A DNA stretch of 64,000 bases from Oceanirhabdus sp. W0125-5 (GTDB lineage: Bacteria > Bacillota > Clostridia > Clostridiales > Clostridiaceae), in assembly GCF_027938815.1 (NCBI RefSeq), contig NZ_CP115913.1, forward strand, positions 3,692,001-3,756,000, read 5' to 3'. The position numbers and the translations under genes were made by a program. The notes beneath the pieces are model-generated. The model had not been told where the DNA came from. It made no database searches and saw only the letters and a program-made list of their open reading frames with translations. This document shows, in pieces, positions 8,528-18,014 of the stretch; positions within the stretch are counted from its first letter, which is position 1, and every line of letters begins with the position of its first letter.

Positions 8528-9907
8528 CTATCTTTTAAGATTTATAATTTCTTGAAGTATTTCATCTCCAGTTGAGATCATTTTTGAACTTGCTTGGAAT
8601 GCTCTTGTTGTAACAATCATCTCTGTGAATTGTTCTGTTAACTCAACATTAGACATCTCAAGTACTCCATTTAGTACATCTCCATATCCTTTTGAGTTAT
8701 CGAACTTTTCATCAGCACCAATTCCACTTCTTATTATTGGTTGCCCTGAGTTTGAAGACGTTGTATAAAGGTTTTTACCTAATTTTTGAAGACCTTCAGC
8801 ATTCTTAAAAGAAGCTACAGCTAATTGTCCAAGTACTGAAACTTTACCGTCTTCAAGTACTCCTTTTACTAACCCTTCCTTCTCAATAAAGAAGTTTCTA
8901 ATCTTTTTTGGTCCTTCTGCACTAAGAGTATACTCCCAAGAAAATTTGCTCTCTTCAGTATATCCTGGCTTAGTGATTGTTATTTCTGTTCTTATTCCTG
9001 TTGGATCTGTAGCAGAAACTTTTCCTTCTGGAGTAACAAAAATAGATTTATCATTATCTAAAACAGTAATTTTTTCTCCATTTGCATAAACTGCAAATTT
9101 TTCTTCTGGGCTTGATCCTGTTGTATCAGTAAAAGTCTTAATTTCTAATTTAACATCTTTATTCCCAATAAACTTATCACTTGTCTTAATAGTTGGATCT
9201 GCTTTATTTGAGTCTTTTATACCAGTTCCTGTATACAGCATATCTTCTGCTGCGTCTATCTTTGTACCATTTACAAATACTGAATCTGGAATTCTCATAG
9301 GTACTAAGCTTGCACCAACCTGTAATCCACCTTTACTATCAGCATCAATATACTCACAAACTCCATTCTTGTCATAGTTAACGCTTCTTGCATTAGTATT
9401 TAATCCTGTTTTTTCGCTAATTACATATCCTAACATTCTATATCCATCAGATGTAAGCAAGTTTCCATCTTCGTCAAGTGCTAAAGCACCATCTCTTGTG
9501 TAACTAATTGTCATACCATTTCCTGAAAGTACTTCGTGAGTTTTATTATCTATACTTACACCACCTGTTGCAGAAGTAGGAAGTGATCCTCTTGCTACCA
9601 TAAAGTATCCAGAACCATCCATTGCAACGTCTAGATTTCTTCCAGTTGGCTGCATCATACCTTGAGTAACTATTGTATCAATACCTGAAACCTGAACTCC
9701 AAGACCAACTTGTCCAGGGTTTACACCCCCTTGATATCTTGAAGGCGCAGAACTCATCTTTTGACTCTGACTAAGCATATCTTGAAATCTTACTCTCGAA
9801 TATTTAAATCCAGTTGTACCTACGTTTGAAACGTTATTTCCTACAACGTCTAACTTAACCTGATTTGATTTCATCCCTGAAATTCCTGAATATAATGACC
9901 TTAACAA
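8528..9907 (-). CDS. flgE: FlgE, flagellar hook protein (TTG start)
   Basis: 459 residues. The N-terminal rod/hook motif (LRSLYSGISGMKSNQVKLDVVGNNVSN) and the C-terminal block (SNVELTEQFTEMIVTTRAFQASSKMISTGDEILQEIINLKR) bracket a variable surface domain, as in hook proteins. The start is placed at TTG 9907, giving the family N-terminus MLRSLYSG, because AAGGAGTG stands 6-7 nt upstream. The longer reading would begin at a GTG inside that ribosome site. It is exported by the flagellar machine to make the hook and follows flgD (hook cap) by one small gene. Confidence 0.95.
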   Translation of the reverse strand: MLRSLYSGISGMKSNQVKLDVVGNNVSNVGTTGFKYSRVRFQDMLSQSQKMSSAPSRYQGGVNPGQVGLGVQVSGIDTIVTQGMMQPTGRNLDVAMDGSGYFMVARGSLPTSATGGVSIDNKTHEVLSGNGMTISYTRDGALALDEDGNLLTSDGYRMLGYVISEKTGLNTNARSVNYDKNGVCEYIDADSKGGLQVGASLVPMRIPDSVFVNGTKIDAAEDMLYTGTGIKDSNKADPTIKTSDKFIGNKDVKLEIKTFTDTTGSSPEEKFAVYANGEKITVLDNDKSIFVTPEGKVSATDPTGIRTEITITKPGYTEESKFSWEYTLSAEGPKKIRNFFIEKEGLVKGVLEDGKVSVLGQLAVASFKNAEGLQKLGKNLYTTSSNSGQPIIRSGIGADEKFDNSKGYGDVLNGVLEMSNVELTEQFTEMIVTTRAFQASSKMISTGDEILQEIINLKR

Positions 9908-9929
9908 AACTATCACTCCTTTTTATGTA

Positions 9930-9955
9930 TGCATGCTTCTATCGTTCCACATGCA
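9930..9955 (-). other. GC-richer spacer with small hairpin upstream of flgE
   Basis: The short gap between the TIGR02530-type gene and flgE is much richer in G+C than its surroundings and holds a 6-bp inverted repeat (TGCATG/CATGCA) with a 14-nt loop. It lies just before the flgE ribosome site. No known riboswitch is recognised; function unknown. Confidence 0.4.
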
Positions 9956-9974
9956 GGCCTCCCTAAGGTCCAGC

Positions 9975-10364
9975 CTATACAAACAATACACTATCAATGT
10001 TTGTGATTACCCCTTCTGTATCTTTCATATTACATACTGTAATCACTTTTCTATTCTTTATATTTGTTATAAAACCATTATTTTTATAAATCAAAACACT
10101 TTCTCTGCAGCCTTTTTCCTTTGCCTTATCCAGTGCCTTGTTTAGTTTTGTAATGTCCTCTGATGTAATATCAATCTCTCTTTCTTTAACTCTTAATGAT
10201 GCATGTTTTGAAAAAGAAATTTCATTTGATTTTTCAGATATTTTTTCTTTTAAAATACCATTAAAATCTTTAGAGGATTTATTTGATTTTTTAACTTCAT
10301 GTTTCTGAGTTTCAGGAATAAATCCTTTTGGATAAATTCTTCCACCATGAATATTGAAGCTCAT
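9975..10364 (-). CDS. TIGR02530-type flagellar operon protein
   Basis: 129 residues. The N-terminal IHGGRIYPKG-type segment and the block FSKHASLRVKEREIDITSEDITKLNKALDKAKEKGCRESVLIYKNNGFI match the small conserved protein found between flgD and flgE in many Gram-positive flagellar operons. Its role is not established; the position suggests hook assembly. The start is set at ATG 10364, with AGGTGAG a few bases upstream; a GTG nine bases earlier overlaps that site. Confidence 0.85.
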   Translation of the reverse strand: MSFNIHGGRIYPKGFIPETQKHEVKKSNKSSKDFNGILKEKISEKSNEISFSKHASLRVKEREIDITSEDITKLNKALDKAKEKGCRESVLIYKNNGFITNIKNRKVITVCNMKDTEGVITNIDSVLFV

Positions 10365-10365
10365 T

Positions 10366-11298
10366 CTACTCACCTGCTTCTAGAATATTACTACTATAAA
10401 AATGCATCTCTTTTGGTTCAAAAGCACTTAGTGATACTTCCCAATTACAAGGTAATTCTGGTTCTTCATTAGGTAATAAGATTTTCATACCTAGAACCTC
10501 TGAATCTGGAACATATTCACTCCATTGTATTTCATCTGCATTTTGGTTTGTTGGTACTACTTTATAGCTATATTTGTTCTCACTAGAGCTTGTACCATCA
10601 TACATAACCATAACATTTACAGCCTCATCATTTTTGTATACACCATTTAGATATATATCTTTGTCATTGTAGCTCTCTTTTTTCTCCATTTTTGAAGATA
10701 TAACTTTACCTTTAACATCTACTATGGCTTTAACACCTTCTGATGTCTTGTAGGTAGACTTAACAGTCCCTTCAAATACACCTTCGTTATGACTTCCCTT
10801 TATTGTTTTCCCAATTAATGATACCATTGCATGAAAATCAATATTAGAATTAATTGAGCTTAAAAATTGATTTGGCTGGTGATATACATTTGAAACATCA
10901 GATAATTTAAACTTTTTCTCAACTGATTTTCCATTTTCCATTACATCTGTAATTATAAGTGGGCCACTAGGAGTTTGTTCAATACTCTTAACAACTCCTC
11001 CGTACTGCTCTCCCTTGTAATTATAAGAATCAAAAGCAACAGTCTTTCCTACAAGTCCATAGGCATTCTTAAATTCTGATGTCTTGTTCAAGTTCTCCAT
11101 TTCTTCAAGAGTAGTGAATTGTGCAAGTTGCGCTACAAACTCTGTAGAATCAGCTGGTTTACTTGGATCTTGATTCATCAGCTGAGCAGATAAAATTTTG
11201 AAAAAAGAATTTTTATCTAACCCTTTACCTTTTTCAACGATTTTGGTACCTTTACTTGTACTGCCATGCATGAAGTAACTATTATTAATTTCCATCAA
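10366..11298 (-). CDS. flgD: FlgD, hook-capping protein
   Basis: 310 residues. The N-terminal FlgD block is clear (KNSFFKILSAQLMNQDPSKPADSTEFVAQLAQFTTLEEMENLN). Unusually long downstream material follows, with repeated SH3/tudor-like beta segments (LVGKTVAFDSYNYKGEQYGGVVKSIEQ... and LIGKTIKGSHNEGVFEGTVKSTYK...). FlgD caps the growing hook so that FlgE subunits polymerise. The two related beta segments make it longer than the roughly 140-230 residues common in the family. Confidence 0.92.
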   Translation of the reverse strand: MMEINNSYFMHGSTSKGTKIVEKGKGLDKNSFFKILSAQLMNQDPSKPADSTEFVAQLAQFTTLEEMENLNKTSEFKNAYGLVGKTVAFDSYNYKGEQYGGVVKSIEQTPSGPLIITDVMENGKSVEKKFKLSDVSNVYHQPNQFLSSINSNIDFHAMVSLIGKTIKGSHNEGVFEGTVKSTYKTSEGVKAIVDVKGKVISSKMEKKESYNDKDIYLNGVYKNDEAVNVMVMYDGTSSSENKYSYKVVPTNQNADEIQWSEYVPDSEVLGMKILLPNEEPELPCNWEVSLSAFEPKEMHFYSSNILEAGE

Positions 11299-11306
11299 AT
11301 CACATC

Positions 11307-12572
11307 CTAAACTAATGCATGAATACTATATTCTTCATCCATATCTTGTGTTGTTTCATTTTCATCTTCTACTTCAAAATCTAGTTTTTTCTTATTTTGT
11401 TTAAATTGCTCATTGAAAGCTCTCTCTTGTTCTCCATCCTTATGGAAAAGTGCATCCTCTTGATAAATGGAAACCTCAACATTTTGAATTTTTATATTAC
11501 TTTCATTTAATTTTTCCATTATATTAGCACTATTATTTTGAATTAAACTGAAGGTATCTTTATTTACTGCTGAAATTTTAGCCTTCATAATTCCTGATTC
11601 CATAACTAATTTTATTGAAATCTCACCTAGTTCTTTTGGAACAATTTTTAATGTAAGCTCTTTCATATCATTCATTGTCATAAACTTTACGCTTTTAACA
11701 ATATCCTGTTCCATATAATTAGCTCTAATAGGTTGTGCGGCTGGCTCAACATTTTTAATACTAGCTAACTTATTATAAAAGTTATTCTGAATTATTGGCT
11801 TTTTATCAATACCAGCTAAACTTTTAAGAACTTCTAAATCTTTCTCATCATCATCTGATATCAACTTAAATTCTGATTCTGATTTACCATTAACTTTTGT
11901 AACAGTTTCCTCAGTTTCTTCATTCAACTTCGCTGTAATTTCACTAATAATAGTTTGAAATTTTTCATTACCATTTTGATTGTTTTCAATAACAGCTTTA
12001 AATTTCTCACCAGTGAATACTGAATCCATTTTATTTAGCAGATCTGAAATATTACTTTTAAGAATTTGTTCATTTGATTGTGCTAATAAATCATTAATCT
12101 TCCCCTGAATCTCTTGTAGAAATTCTAACTGATTCTTTAATTCTCCTGATATTTCTTTTCCATTTCCTTCAATGGATTTTATTTCTTTAATTAATTCTGC
12201 AATAAGACTTTGTAATTCAAGCAAGTCATCTATTGAAACAGTTTTATTCTTCTTTTCACTATCAACTTCATTTTTTTCTTCTGCTTCATTAACAGTTTTA
12301 TCTTCTTTAGAAATATCTTTTACATCTTCTTTAATATTATTTTCTTTTTTAATATTATTTTCTTTTTTAATATTATTTTCTTCTTTTACAGATACTTCTT
12401 TTTCCTCATGAGGTTTGATTTTCAAAGCTTTGTCCACATCGTCATGCTGATTTTTATTTGAAAGAATCTGTGCAAATTTCTCTTTATGGCTCTTATTAAG
12501 ATCTTTAAAGGAATTTTTTTCACTTTGGAGATTTAATTTAGTACTATCCAGTGCTTTTACTATATCGATCAC
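11307..12572 (-). CDS. fliK: FliK, hook-length control protein (GTG start)
   Basis: 421 residues. A long polar, Lys/Glu/Asn-rich N-terminal ruler region is followed by the conserved C-terminal domain (MKELTLKIVPKELGEISIKL...NIKIQNVEVSIYQ), which acts on FlhB to switch export specificity. The GTG start at 12572 overlaps the fliJ stop, with AGGAGGTG about 8 nt upstream. The ruler contains three in-frame copies of an 18-bp repeat, so its length may vary between strains. It is secreted during hook assembly. Confidence 0.9.
   Translation of the reverse strand: MIDIVKALDSTKLNLQSEKNSFKDLNKSHKEKFAQILSNKNQHDDVDKALKIKPHEEKEVSVKEENNIKKENNIKKENNIKEDVKDISKEDKTVNEAEEKNEVDSEKKNKTVSIDDLLELQSLIAELIKEIKSIEGNGKEISGELKNQLEFLQEIQGKINDLLAQSNEQILKSNISDLLNKMDSVFTGEKFKAVIENNQNGNEKFQTIISEITAKLNEETEETVTKVNGKSESEFKLISDDDEKDLEVLKSLAGIDKKPIIQNNFYNKLASIKNVEPAAQPIRANYMEQDIVKSVKFMTMNDMKELTLKIVPKELGEISIKLVMESGIMKAKISAVNKDTFSLIQNNSANIMEKLNESNIKIQNVEVSIYQEDALFHKDGEQERAFNEQFKQNKKKLDFEVEDENETTQDMDEEYSIHALV
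12331..12384 (-). repeat. Three tandem 18-bp repeats in the fliK ruler region
   Basis: Plus-strand unit TTAATATTATTTTCTTTT appears three times head to tail (the last copy ends TTCT). It encodes the hexapeptide (K/E)ENNIK on the minus strand. The repeats keep frame, so copy-number change alters ruler length by six residues per unit. Confidence 0.9.
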
Positions 12573-13018
12573 TCTATCTCACCTCCTTTCAATGATTTCA
12601 TGTTAAAACTATTTAAAGCAAACTCATCATTCATTTGTGCTTCTTTCCTTTCCACTTCATCCATAAATCCCTGTAATTTAATTTCTTTTAATTTTTCCAA
12701 ACTTTTTTTCTCTATATTTTTTATCTTTAATATTTCTTTTTTTTCTATAACTACCAATTCTTGCTTCTTTATTTCTTGATCTTTTAATTTTATTTTTTCA
12801 TCAAGTGATTTGATATATATAATCTTTTGTTTCTCTAAAAGTAAACTTTCAAATCTTTTGTTTCTATATTCATTAATGGTATTCTCTATTTGAATTTTTT
12901 CATGAATCAGATTATTCAATTTATCTTCAGCTCTTTTATAATCAATTATGGCTTTTTCCTCTTCTTTGACTCTTATATTCAAAACTTTTTCTAGAGAAAA
13001 TTTAAATTTTTTAGTCAT
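12569..13018 (-). CDS. fliJ: FliJ, export chaperone-escort coiled-coil protein
   Basis: 149 residues, almost entirely charged heptad-like helix (FKFSLEKVLNIRVKEEEKAIIDYKRAEDKLNNLIHEK...), typical of FliJ. The N-terminal F.F.L..VL..R motif is present. FliJ links the FliI ATPase ring to FlhA and recycles export chaperones. It lies between fliI and fliK as usual and overlaps fliK by four bases. Confidence 0.92.
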   Translation of the reverse strand: MTKKFKFSLEKVLNIRVKEEEKAIIDYKRAEDKLNNLIHEKIQIENTINEYRNKRFESLLLEKQKIIYIKSLDEKIKLKDQEIKKQELVVIEKKEILKIKNIEKKSLEKLKEIKLQGFMDEVERKEAQMNDEFALNSFNMKSLKGGEIE

Positions 13019-13019
13019 A

Positions 13020-14333
13020 CTAGTTCATCCTTATTTCTCTAAGTTTATTTAACATTTCTTCATAAGAGATCTTATCAAAAATACCTTGTTTAAGAAATCC
13101 ATTAATTAAATCAATTTTTTCTACTGCTAAATCTATTTTTGGATTTGATCCTGCTGTGTAAGCTCCAATATTTATTAAGTCCTCAGAGTCTCTATATACA
13201 GCCATAACATCTCTAAGCCATGAAGCCAATTCCAGTTGTTCTTTTGTAACTATATGCGTCATCAAACGACTAATGCTAGCTAGAACATCAATTGCTGGAT
13301 AATGATTTTTACTTGCCATTTTTCTTGAGAGGATAATATGTCCATCCAGGATACCTCTTGTTGTATCTGCTATTGGCTCATCCATATCTCCTCCATCAAC
13401 AAGAACTGTATAAAAAGCAGTTATTGAACCCTTATCCGAATTTCCTGAACGCTCCATTAATCTTGGTAACATTGCAAAAACTGATGGTGTATACCCCTTT
13501 GATGCTGGTGGTTCTCCAATCGCTAAGCCAACCTCTCTCTGTGCCATTGCAAATCTAGTTACAGAGTCCATCATAAGTATTACATTTTTTCCTCTATCTC
13601 TGAAATATTCAGCTATAGCAGTAGCTGTAAATGCACCTTTTAATCTAACTAAAGCAGGCTGATCTGATGTCGCACAAACGATGATTGATTTTCTCATCCC
13701 TTCTTCACCAAGATCATTTTCAAGAAACTCTTTAACCTCTCTACCTCTCTCACCAATAAGAGCAATAACATTTACATCTGCTTCTGCTCCTCTTGCTATC
13801 ATTCCAAGAGTTGTACTTTTACCAACACCACTTCCTGCAAAGATTCCTATTCTTTGTCCTCTACCACAAGTAAGCAAAGAGTCAATAGCTTTTAAGCCTG
13901 TTGGAACAATTTCTTTAATTTTGCTTCTTTTCATAGGATCTGGCGGAGAGTTATCTAAATTATAGTAAGTAAAATCCCCTGTAATTCCTCCTCCATCAAG
14001 AGGTTTTCCTAATCCATCTAAAACCCTTCCTAAAAGAGATTCAGAGCACTTAACAGCAATCCCCATTCTTTGGGGATATACTGCACAGCCTGGACCAATA
14101 CCTTGTAATTCACCTAAAGGCATTAGCATTAAATTATTATCTTTAAATCCAACAACCTCACAAGAGATAATTGAATCCTGATTACTTATAATGTGACATA
14201 GTTCTCCAACGGATGCTTTAATTCCACTAACCTCAATCGTAAGACCAATTATTTTTGTAACTATTCCCTGCTCATATGAACAAGAAATATTCTTCAACTT
14301 TTTACTCATATTTTGGAAATTAATATTTATCAT
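13020..14333 (-). CDS. fliI: FliI, flagellum-specific ATPase
   Basis: 437 residues. Walker A GIFAGSGVGKSTTLGM at about residue 165, Walker B NVILMMDSVTRFAMAQREVG and the adjoining GEPPASKGYTPSVFAMLPRLMER block are those of the flagellar/type III F1-beta-like ATPase. It energises substrate unloading at the export gate and is held by FliH. The start at 14333 has AGGTGA five bases upstream. Confidence 0.97.
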   Translation of the reverse strand: MININFQNMSKKLKNISCSYEQGIVTKIIGLTIEVSGIKASVGELCHIISNQDSIISCEVVGFKDNNLMLMPLGELQGIGPGCAVYPQRMGIAVKCSESLLGRVLDGLGKPLDGGGITGDFTYYNLDNSPPDPMKRSKIKEIVPTGLKAIDSLLTCGRGQRIGIFAGSGVGKSTTLGMIARGAEADVNVIALIGERGREVKEFLENDLGEEGMRKSIIVCATSDQPALVRLKGAFTATAIAEYFRDRGKNVILMMDSVTRFAMAQREVGLAIGEPPASKGYTPSVFAMLPRLMERSGNSDKGSITAFYTVLVDGGDMDEPIADTTRGILDGHIILSRKMASKNHYPAIDVLASISRLMTHIVTKEQLELASWLRDVMAVYRDSEDLINIGAYTAGSNPKIDLAVEKIDLINGFLKQGIFDKISYEEMLNKLREIRMN

Positions 14334-14342
14334 TCAGTTCAC

Positions 14343-15092
14343 CTATTCCGAAAAAATTGCATCTTTTATTTCATTAGTAGCCTTATCTATGTCTATATTG
14401 ATTTTTCCTTTACTCTTTTCAATAACCATTTTTCCAAGTTCTAATTCTTCATCAATCACAATACTCACATCACTCTTTGAATTAATAATCTCTAGCCACT
14501 GACCTATGTTCATACTTAAATATTCATAATATGCACCATTAGTATAGATGATTATTTCTTCTTCTTTTTTTAACTTTTTAAGGTGTGATTTTATAATCCC
14601 TTCAAAAGCATCTCCATAAGGAATAAGACTCTTTAAAATATCAGTTATTGAATTGTAAACCAAATTTTTAATTTCTTCTTCAGTTTGGTTTATATATTCT
14701 TTTTTAAAGTTCTTAGCATCCTCAAGAATTCTTAAAGCATTTGAAAGAATTTCTGCTTCTTTTTGATTAATCTCAGCTATAGCTTGATTGTATCCTTCAT
14801 TATATCCATCACTATAGCCTTTCTCAGCACCTGCCGAGTATCCTTTATTGAATGCTTTTTCCTCAATTTTAACAGCATCATTATACGCTTTATTCTTGAT
14901 TTTCAAAGCTTCTCTGTGTGATTCCTCAATAATTGCTGAGGAGTATCCAACAGCGCTCATATCCTTTATATTTGCATATAAATTTCTTTCATTTCTATCA
15001 TTCATAGGACTCATAGCACTATTTGTCTTTATTACTGCTGCACCAGTGTTATTAATACTTTGTTTTTTTAAAACTCTAGATGATGATTGCAT
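14343..15092 (-). CDS. fliH: FliH, regulator of the FliI ATPase
   Basis: 249 residues. A central Gly/Ala-rich GxxxG helix (AFNKGYSAGAEKGYSDGYNEGYNQAIAEI) is the FliH hallmark; the C-terminal half resembles the V/F-type ATPase stator E-subunit domain. FliH forms the peripheral stalk on FliI. The ATG at 15092 is chosen, with AGAGGTG upstream. The gene overlaps the end of fliG by 17 bases. Confidence 0.92.
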   Translation of the reverse strand: MQSSSRVLKKQSINNTGAAVIKTNSAMSPMNDRNERNLYANIKDMSAVGYSSAIIEESHREALKIKNKAYNDAVKIEEKAFNKGYSAGAEKGYSDGYNEGYNQAIAEINQKEAEILSNALRILEDAKNFKKEYINQTEEEIKNLVYNSITDILKSLIPYGDAFEGIIKSHLKKLKKEEEIIIYTNGAYYEYLSMNIGQWLEIINSKSDVSIVIDEELELGKMVIEKSKGKINIDIDKATNEIKDAIFSE

Positions 15093-16092
15093 CTTCTCCA
15101 CCTCTAGACATTATTATTTCACCAGCATCATCCAGTCTTCTAATTATGCTTAGAACAGCAGTTTGAGCCTTCTCAACATCCACAAGACGTACTGGTCCAA
15201 GGAATTCCATATCCTCTTTTAATGACTGTGCAGCTCTCTTAGATTGATTTCTAAAGATAGAATCTTGAACTTCTTGTGAAGAACCTTTTAGTGCTAGAGC
15301 TAGATCTTTAGTATCAACTTGACGAAGTATTTTCTGTATAGATACGTCATCCAATGATAAAATATCTTCGAAGACAAACATAGATGCTCTGACTTTTTCT
15401 GCAAGTTCTGCATCTTCTCTCTCTAAACTATCAGTAATATTTCTTTCAGTTCCTCTATCAACCTGACTCAGTATCTCAACAAGAGGTTGAATACCACCTA
15501 TTAATGTTGATTCTGTTCTTATTACAGACGATAATTTTCCATCTAGTACTTTTTCAATTTCCTTTACAACCATTGGAGATGTACTGCTCATAGTAGCAAT
15601 CCTATATGCTACTTCAGATTGCAGTTCCTCTGGAAGTTCAGACATAATCTGAGCACTTTTATCTGGTTGAAGATAACATAGTACTAAAGCAATTGTCTGA
15701 GGATGTTCATTTGATATTACATTTAATAACTGATGAGCATCTGCTTTTCTAGCAATAGAAAATGGTCTAAAATGCTGTGTTGCCTCAGTTACTTTGTCCA
15801 AGATTTCAGAAGCTCTTGAACTACCAAGAGCCTTTGCTAAAACTGTTCTTGCATACTCTACTCCACCCTCAACAAGATAATCCTTAGCTTTATTTATCTG
15901 TATAAATTCACCTAATATCTGTTCACGAGTTTCCGGTTTTACAGATGACATATTTGCTATTTCAAATGTTATTTTTTGAATTTCTCTTTCAGGTAATTTT
16001 TTAATTATATTTGCTGAAGCTTCTGGCCCCAAAGTGATAAAAAGTATTGCTGACTTTTGAACGCCTGTTAATCTCTTCTCCTTAGTCGCCAT
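15076..16092 (-). CDS. fliG: FliG, rotor/switch protein
   Basis: 338 residues, the normal FliG length. The N-terminal block (LTGVQKSAILFITLGPEASANIIKKL) binds FliF. The middle domain has the EHPQTIALVL segment and the C-terminal domain carries the charged torque helix (LALALKGSSQEVQDSIFRNQSKRAAQSLKEDMEFLGPVRLVDVEKAQ). FliG couples MotA to the C-ring. It follows fliF directly. Confidence 0.97.
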   Translation of the reverse strand: MATKEKRLTGVQKSAILFITLGPEASANIIKKLPEREIQKITFEIANMSSVKPETREQILGEFIQINKAKDYLVEGGVEYARTVLAKALGSSRASEILDKVTEATQHFRPFSIARKADAHQLLNVISNEHPQTIALVLCYLQPDKSAQIMSELPEELQSEVAYRIATMSSTSPMVVKEIEKVLDGKLSSVIRTESTLIGGIQPLVEILSQVDRGTERNITDSLEREDAELAEKVRASMFVFEDILSLDDVSIQKILRQVDTKDLALALKGSSQEVQDSIFRNQSKRAAQSLKEDMEFLGPVRLVDVEKAQTAVLSIIRRLDDAGEIIMSRGGEDAIII

Positions 16093-16094
16093 AA

Positions 16095-17685
16095 TTATCC
16101 CCTTTCATCCTCTGCTAACCAAGATTTAATTATTTCTACCACCTGTTCTGGTTTTTCTTGAGCGTATTTCTTAACTTCTTTAGTTATGTGTTCTTGTTCT
16201 GTTTCTTCCTCAAAATCGATTGGTGCAAACTCTTTAACCTTTGTTACAGGTTCACCATTCTCTGAGATTTCAATATCCTTAGCCATAATATCTTCCATCT
16301 CTCTAATTTCAGCTTCTTTTTCTTTCTTTCTCATTCTCTTAAGAATTGAAAGAATAGTAATTAAAAGTATAATTCCGCCTATTGCAATGGCAATATTTCT
16401 AATTAATCTTTGTCTAGCTAATTCAGCTTGTTGTTCTAAAGCAACTTTATCAGCTTGATCCATTATGTCTTTTTCTGTATTAATAAAATTCATGCTTGCA
16501 ACTGATATAGTATCTCCACGTGCTGCATCAAACCCTACAGCACCAGCTGCTAAATTTCTAATAAACTTTTCACTTGCAGAATCAAGTGCACCTAACGACT
16601 TGTCCACAAGAATTGAAACTGTTACTTTTTCAATTTTCCCTGGTGACTTCACCACAATTTCTTTTATCTGAGGAACATTATAATTTTTAACTTGTTCTTG
16701 AGAACTAGTACTATTAGAACTCCCCCCACTATCTGCAATATTTGACATATTGTCATCTACAGGACTTGAAGAATCATTTTGATTCTTAGTTGATGTATTT
16801 AAAGTGTTTTTTTTCACTTACAATTACACCTTCTTTATACTCAATACTCTCTGTTTTTGTTGCATCAAAATTCATATCAAGATTTACTGCTACTCTTACT
16901 CCACCAGTACCAAATGTTTCTTTAAGCATATTAAAGATTTTCTCTTCGTAATCTTTTTCTTTGCTTTTCTTAATAGAATTTTGTTTATCTGTTGAATAAA
17001 TATCTCCATCCTTTTCTGAATCTTGTTCAGTTACTAAAAGTATTCCATCAACAGCAATAGCTATATTTTCAACTGGAAGATTCGCTACACTTTTAGATAC
17101 AAGAGCCACAATTGTGTCAACTTGTCTTTTTGAAAGATCATCAACACCATCTTTCAGCATAATTCTTACCGATGCTGAAGCTGGTTTTGTCTCTCTAGCG
17201 AAACCGCTTTGTTCTGGTATAACAAGTATCACCTTTGCATCTTCAACCTCATCAAAACTCTTTATAGATGACTCAATCTCATTTTGTAATGCCACTTGAT
17301 AAGCAACATTATTTTCAAACTCTGTTGAAACCATGCTCTTATTATTTAAAATAATATCAAAACTAGATGTATTATCTGATAATGGCACTTCAGATAACAC
17401 TTTCATTCTTGTTGCTGCTGCAACACTTTTTTCTACTAGAATCGTATTTCCTTCAACTTTATGTATAATATTTTGCTCTTCAAGTTGCTTTATAACCCTA
17501 CCAGAATCCTCGCCACTCATATTTTTGAACAAAACACTATACTCAGTCCTTGTCATTGTTATAACACCATAACCCACTGCAATGATAGTACACAATGATA
17601 GTATTACAATAGATATCTTCACAGCTTTACTTAGGCCATTAAATCTAGCAATTCCCTTTTTGAAAGCCTCCATAAGCTTGTTCAT
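16095..17685 (-). pseudogene. fliF: FliF MS-ring protein, split by a frameshift in an A8 run
   Basis: Two overlapping reading frames give the two halves of FliF. The N-terminal part (MNKLMEAFKKGIARFNGLSKAVKISIV..., first transmembrane helix, then ring-building domains) ends out of frame at ...VIVSEKKHFKYIN. The C-terminal part holds the second transmembrane helix (IAIAIGGIILLITILSILKR) and the FliG-binding tail (PEQVVEIIKSWLAEDERG). The break is at eight consecutive A (16807-16814). With seven A the frames join as VIVSEKNTLNTST and give 529 residues, the family length. Causes could be a real mutation, reversible slippage, transcriptional slippage or a sequencing error. The start at ATG 17685 follows GAGGAG. 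FliF builds the MS ring on which the whole motor assembles. Confidence 0.9.
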
Positions 17686-17709
17686 CACTAGCACTCCTCA
17701 CTCTTAATT

Positions 17710-18003
17710 TTAAATTTGCATTTGGTTAAATTCTTGATATGCTTTAACCAACTTATTTTTCACTTCAAGCGCCATCTGCATTGACAAATAAGCTTCCTTA
17801 GAAGACATCATAACATCGTGAATTTCTACATCTTCACCTCTTACTAATGCTTCTGTCATTTGCTCTGAATTTATCTGTTTTTCATTTACTTTATCTAATT
17901 GTTCTTTTAATGCTTGTCCAAAACCAATACTCTTTTCAGATTTATTTTCCTTTTCATTTCCTAATGTAAATGACTGCAAACTGGAAATATTATTAATTTT
18001 CAT
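17710..18003 (-). CDS. fliE: FliE, MS-ring/rod junction protein
   Basis: 97 residues ending in the FliE block (HDVMMSSKEAYLSMQMALEVKNKLVKAYQEFNQMQI), preceded by FGQALKEQLDKVNEKQINSEQMTEALVRGE. FliE is the first exported protein and joins the MS ring to the rod. It sits between flgC and fliF in the standard order. Confidence 0.96.
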   Translation of the reverse strand: MKINNISSLQSFTLGNEKENKSEKSIGFGQALKEQLDKVNEKQINSEQMTEALVRGEDVEIHDVMMSSKEAYLSMQMALEVKNKLVKAYQEFNQMQI

Positions 18004-18014
18004 AATACCCTCTC

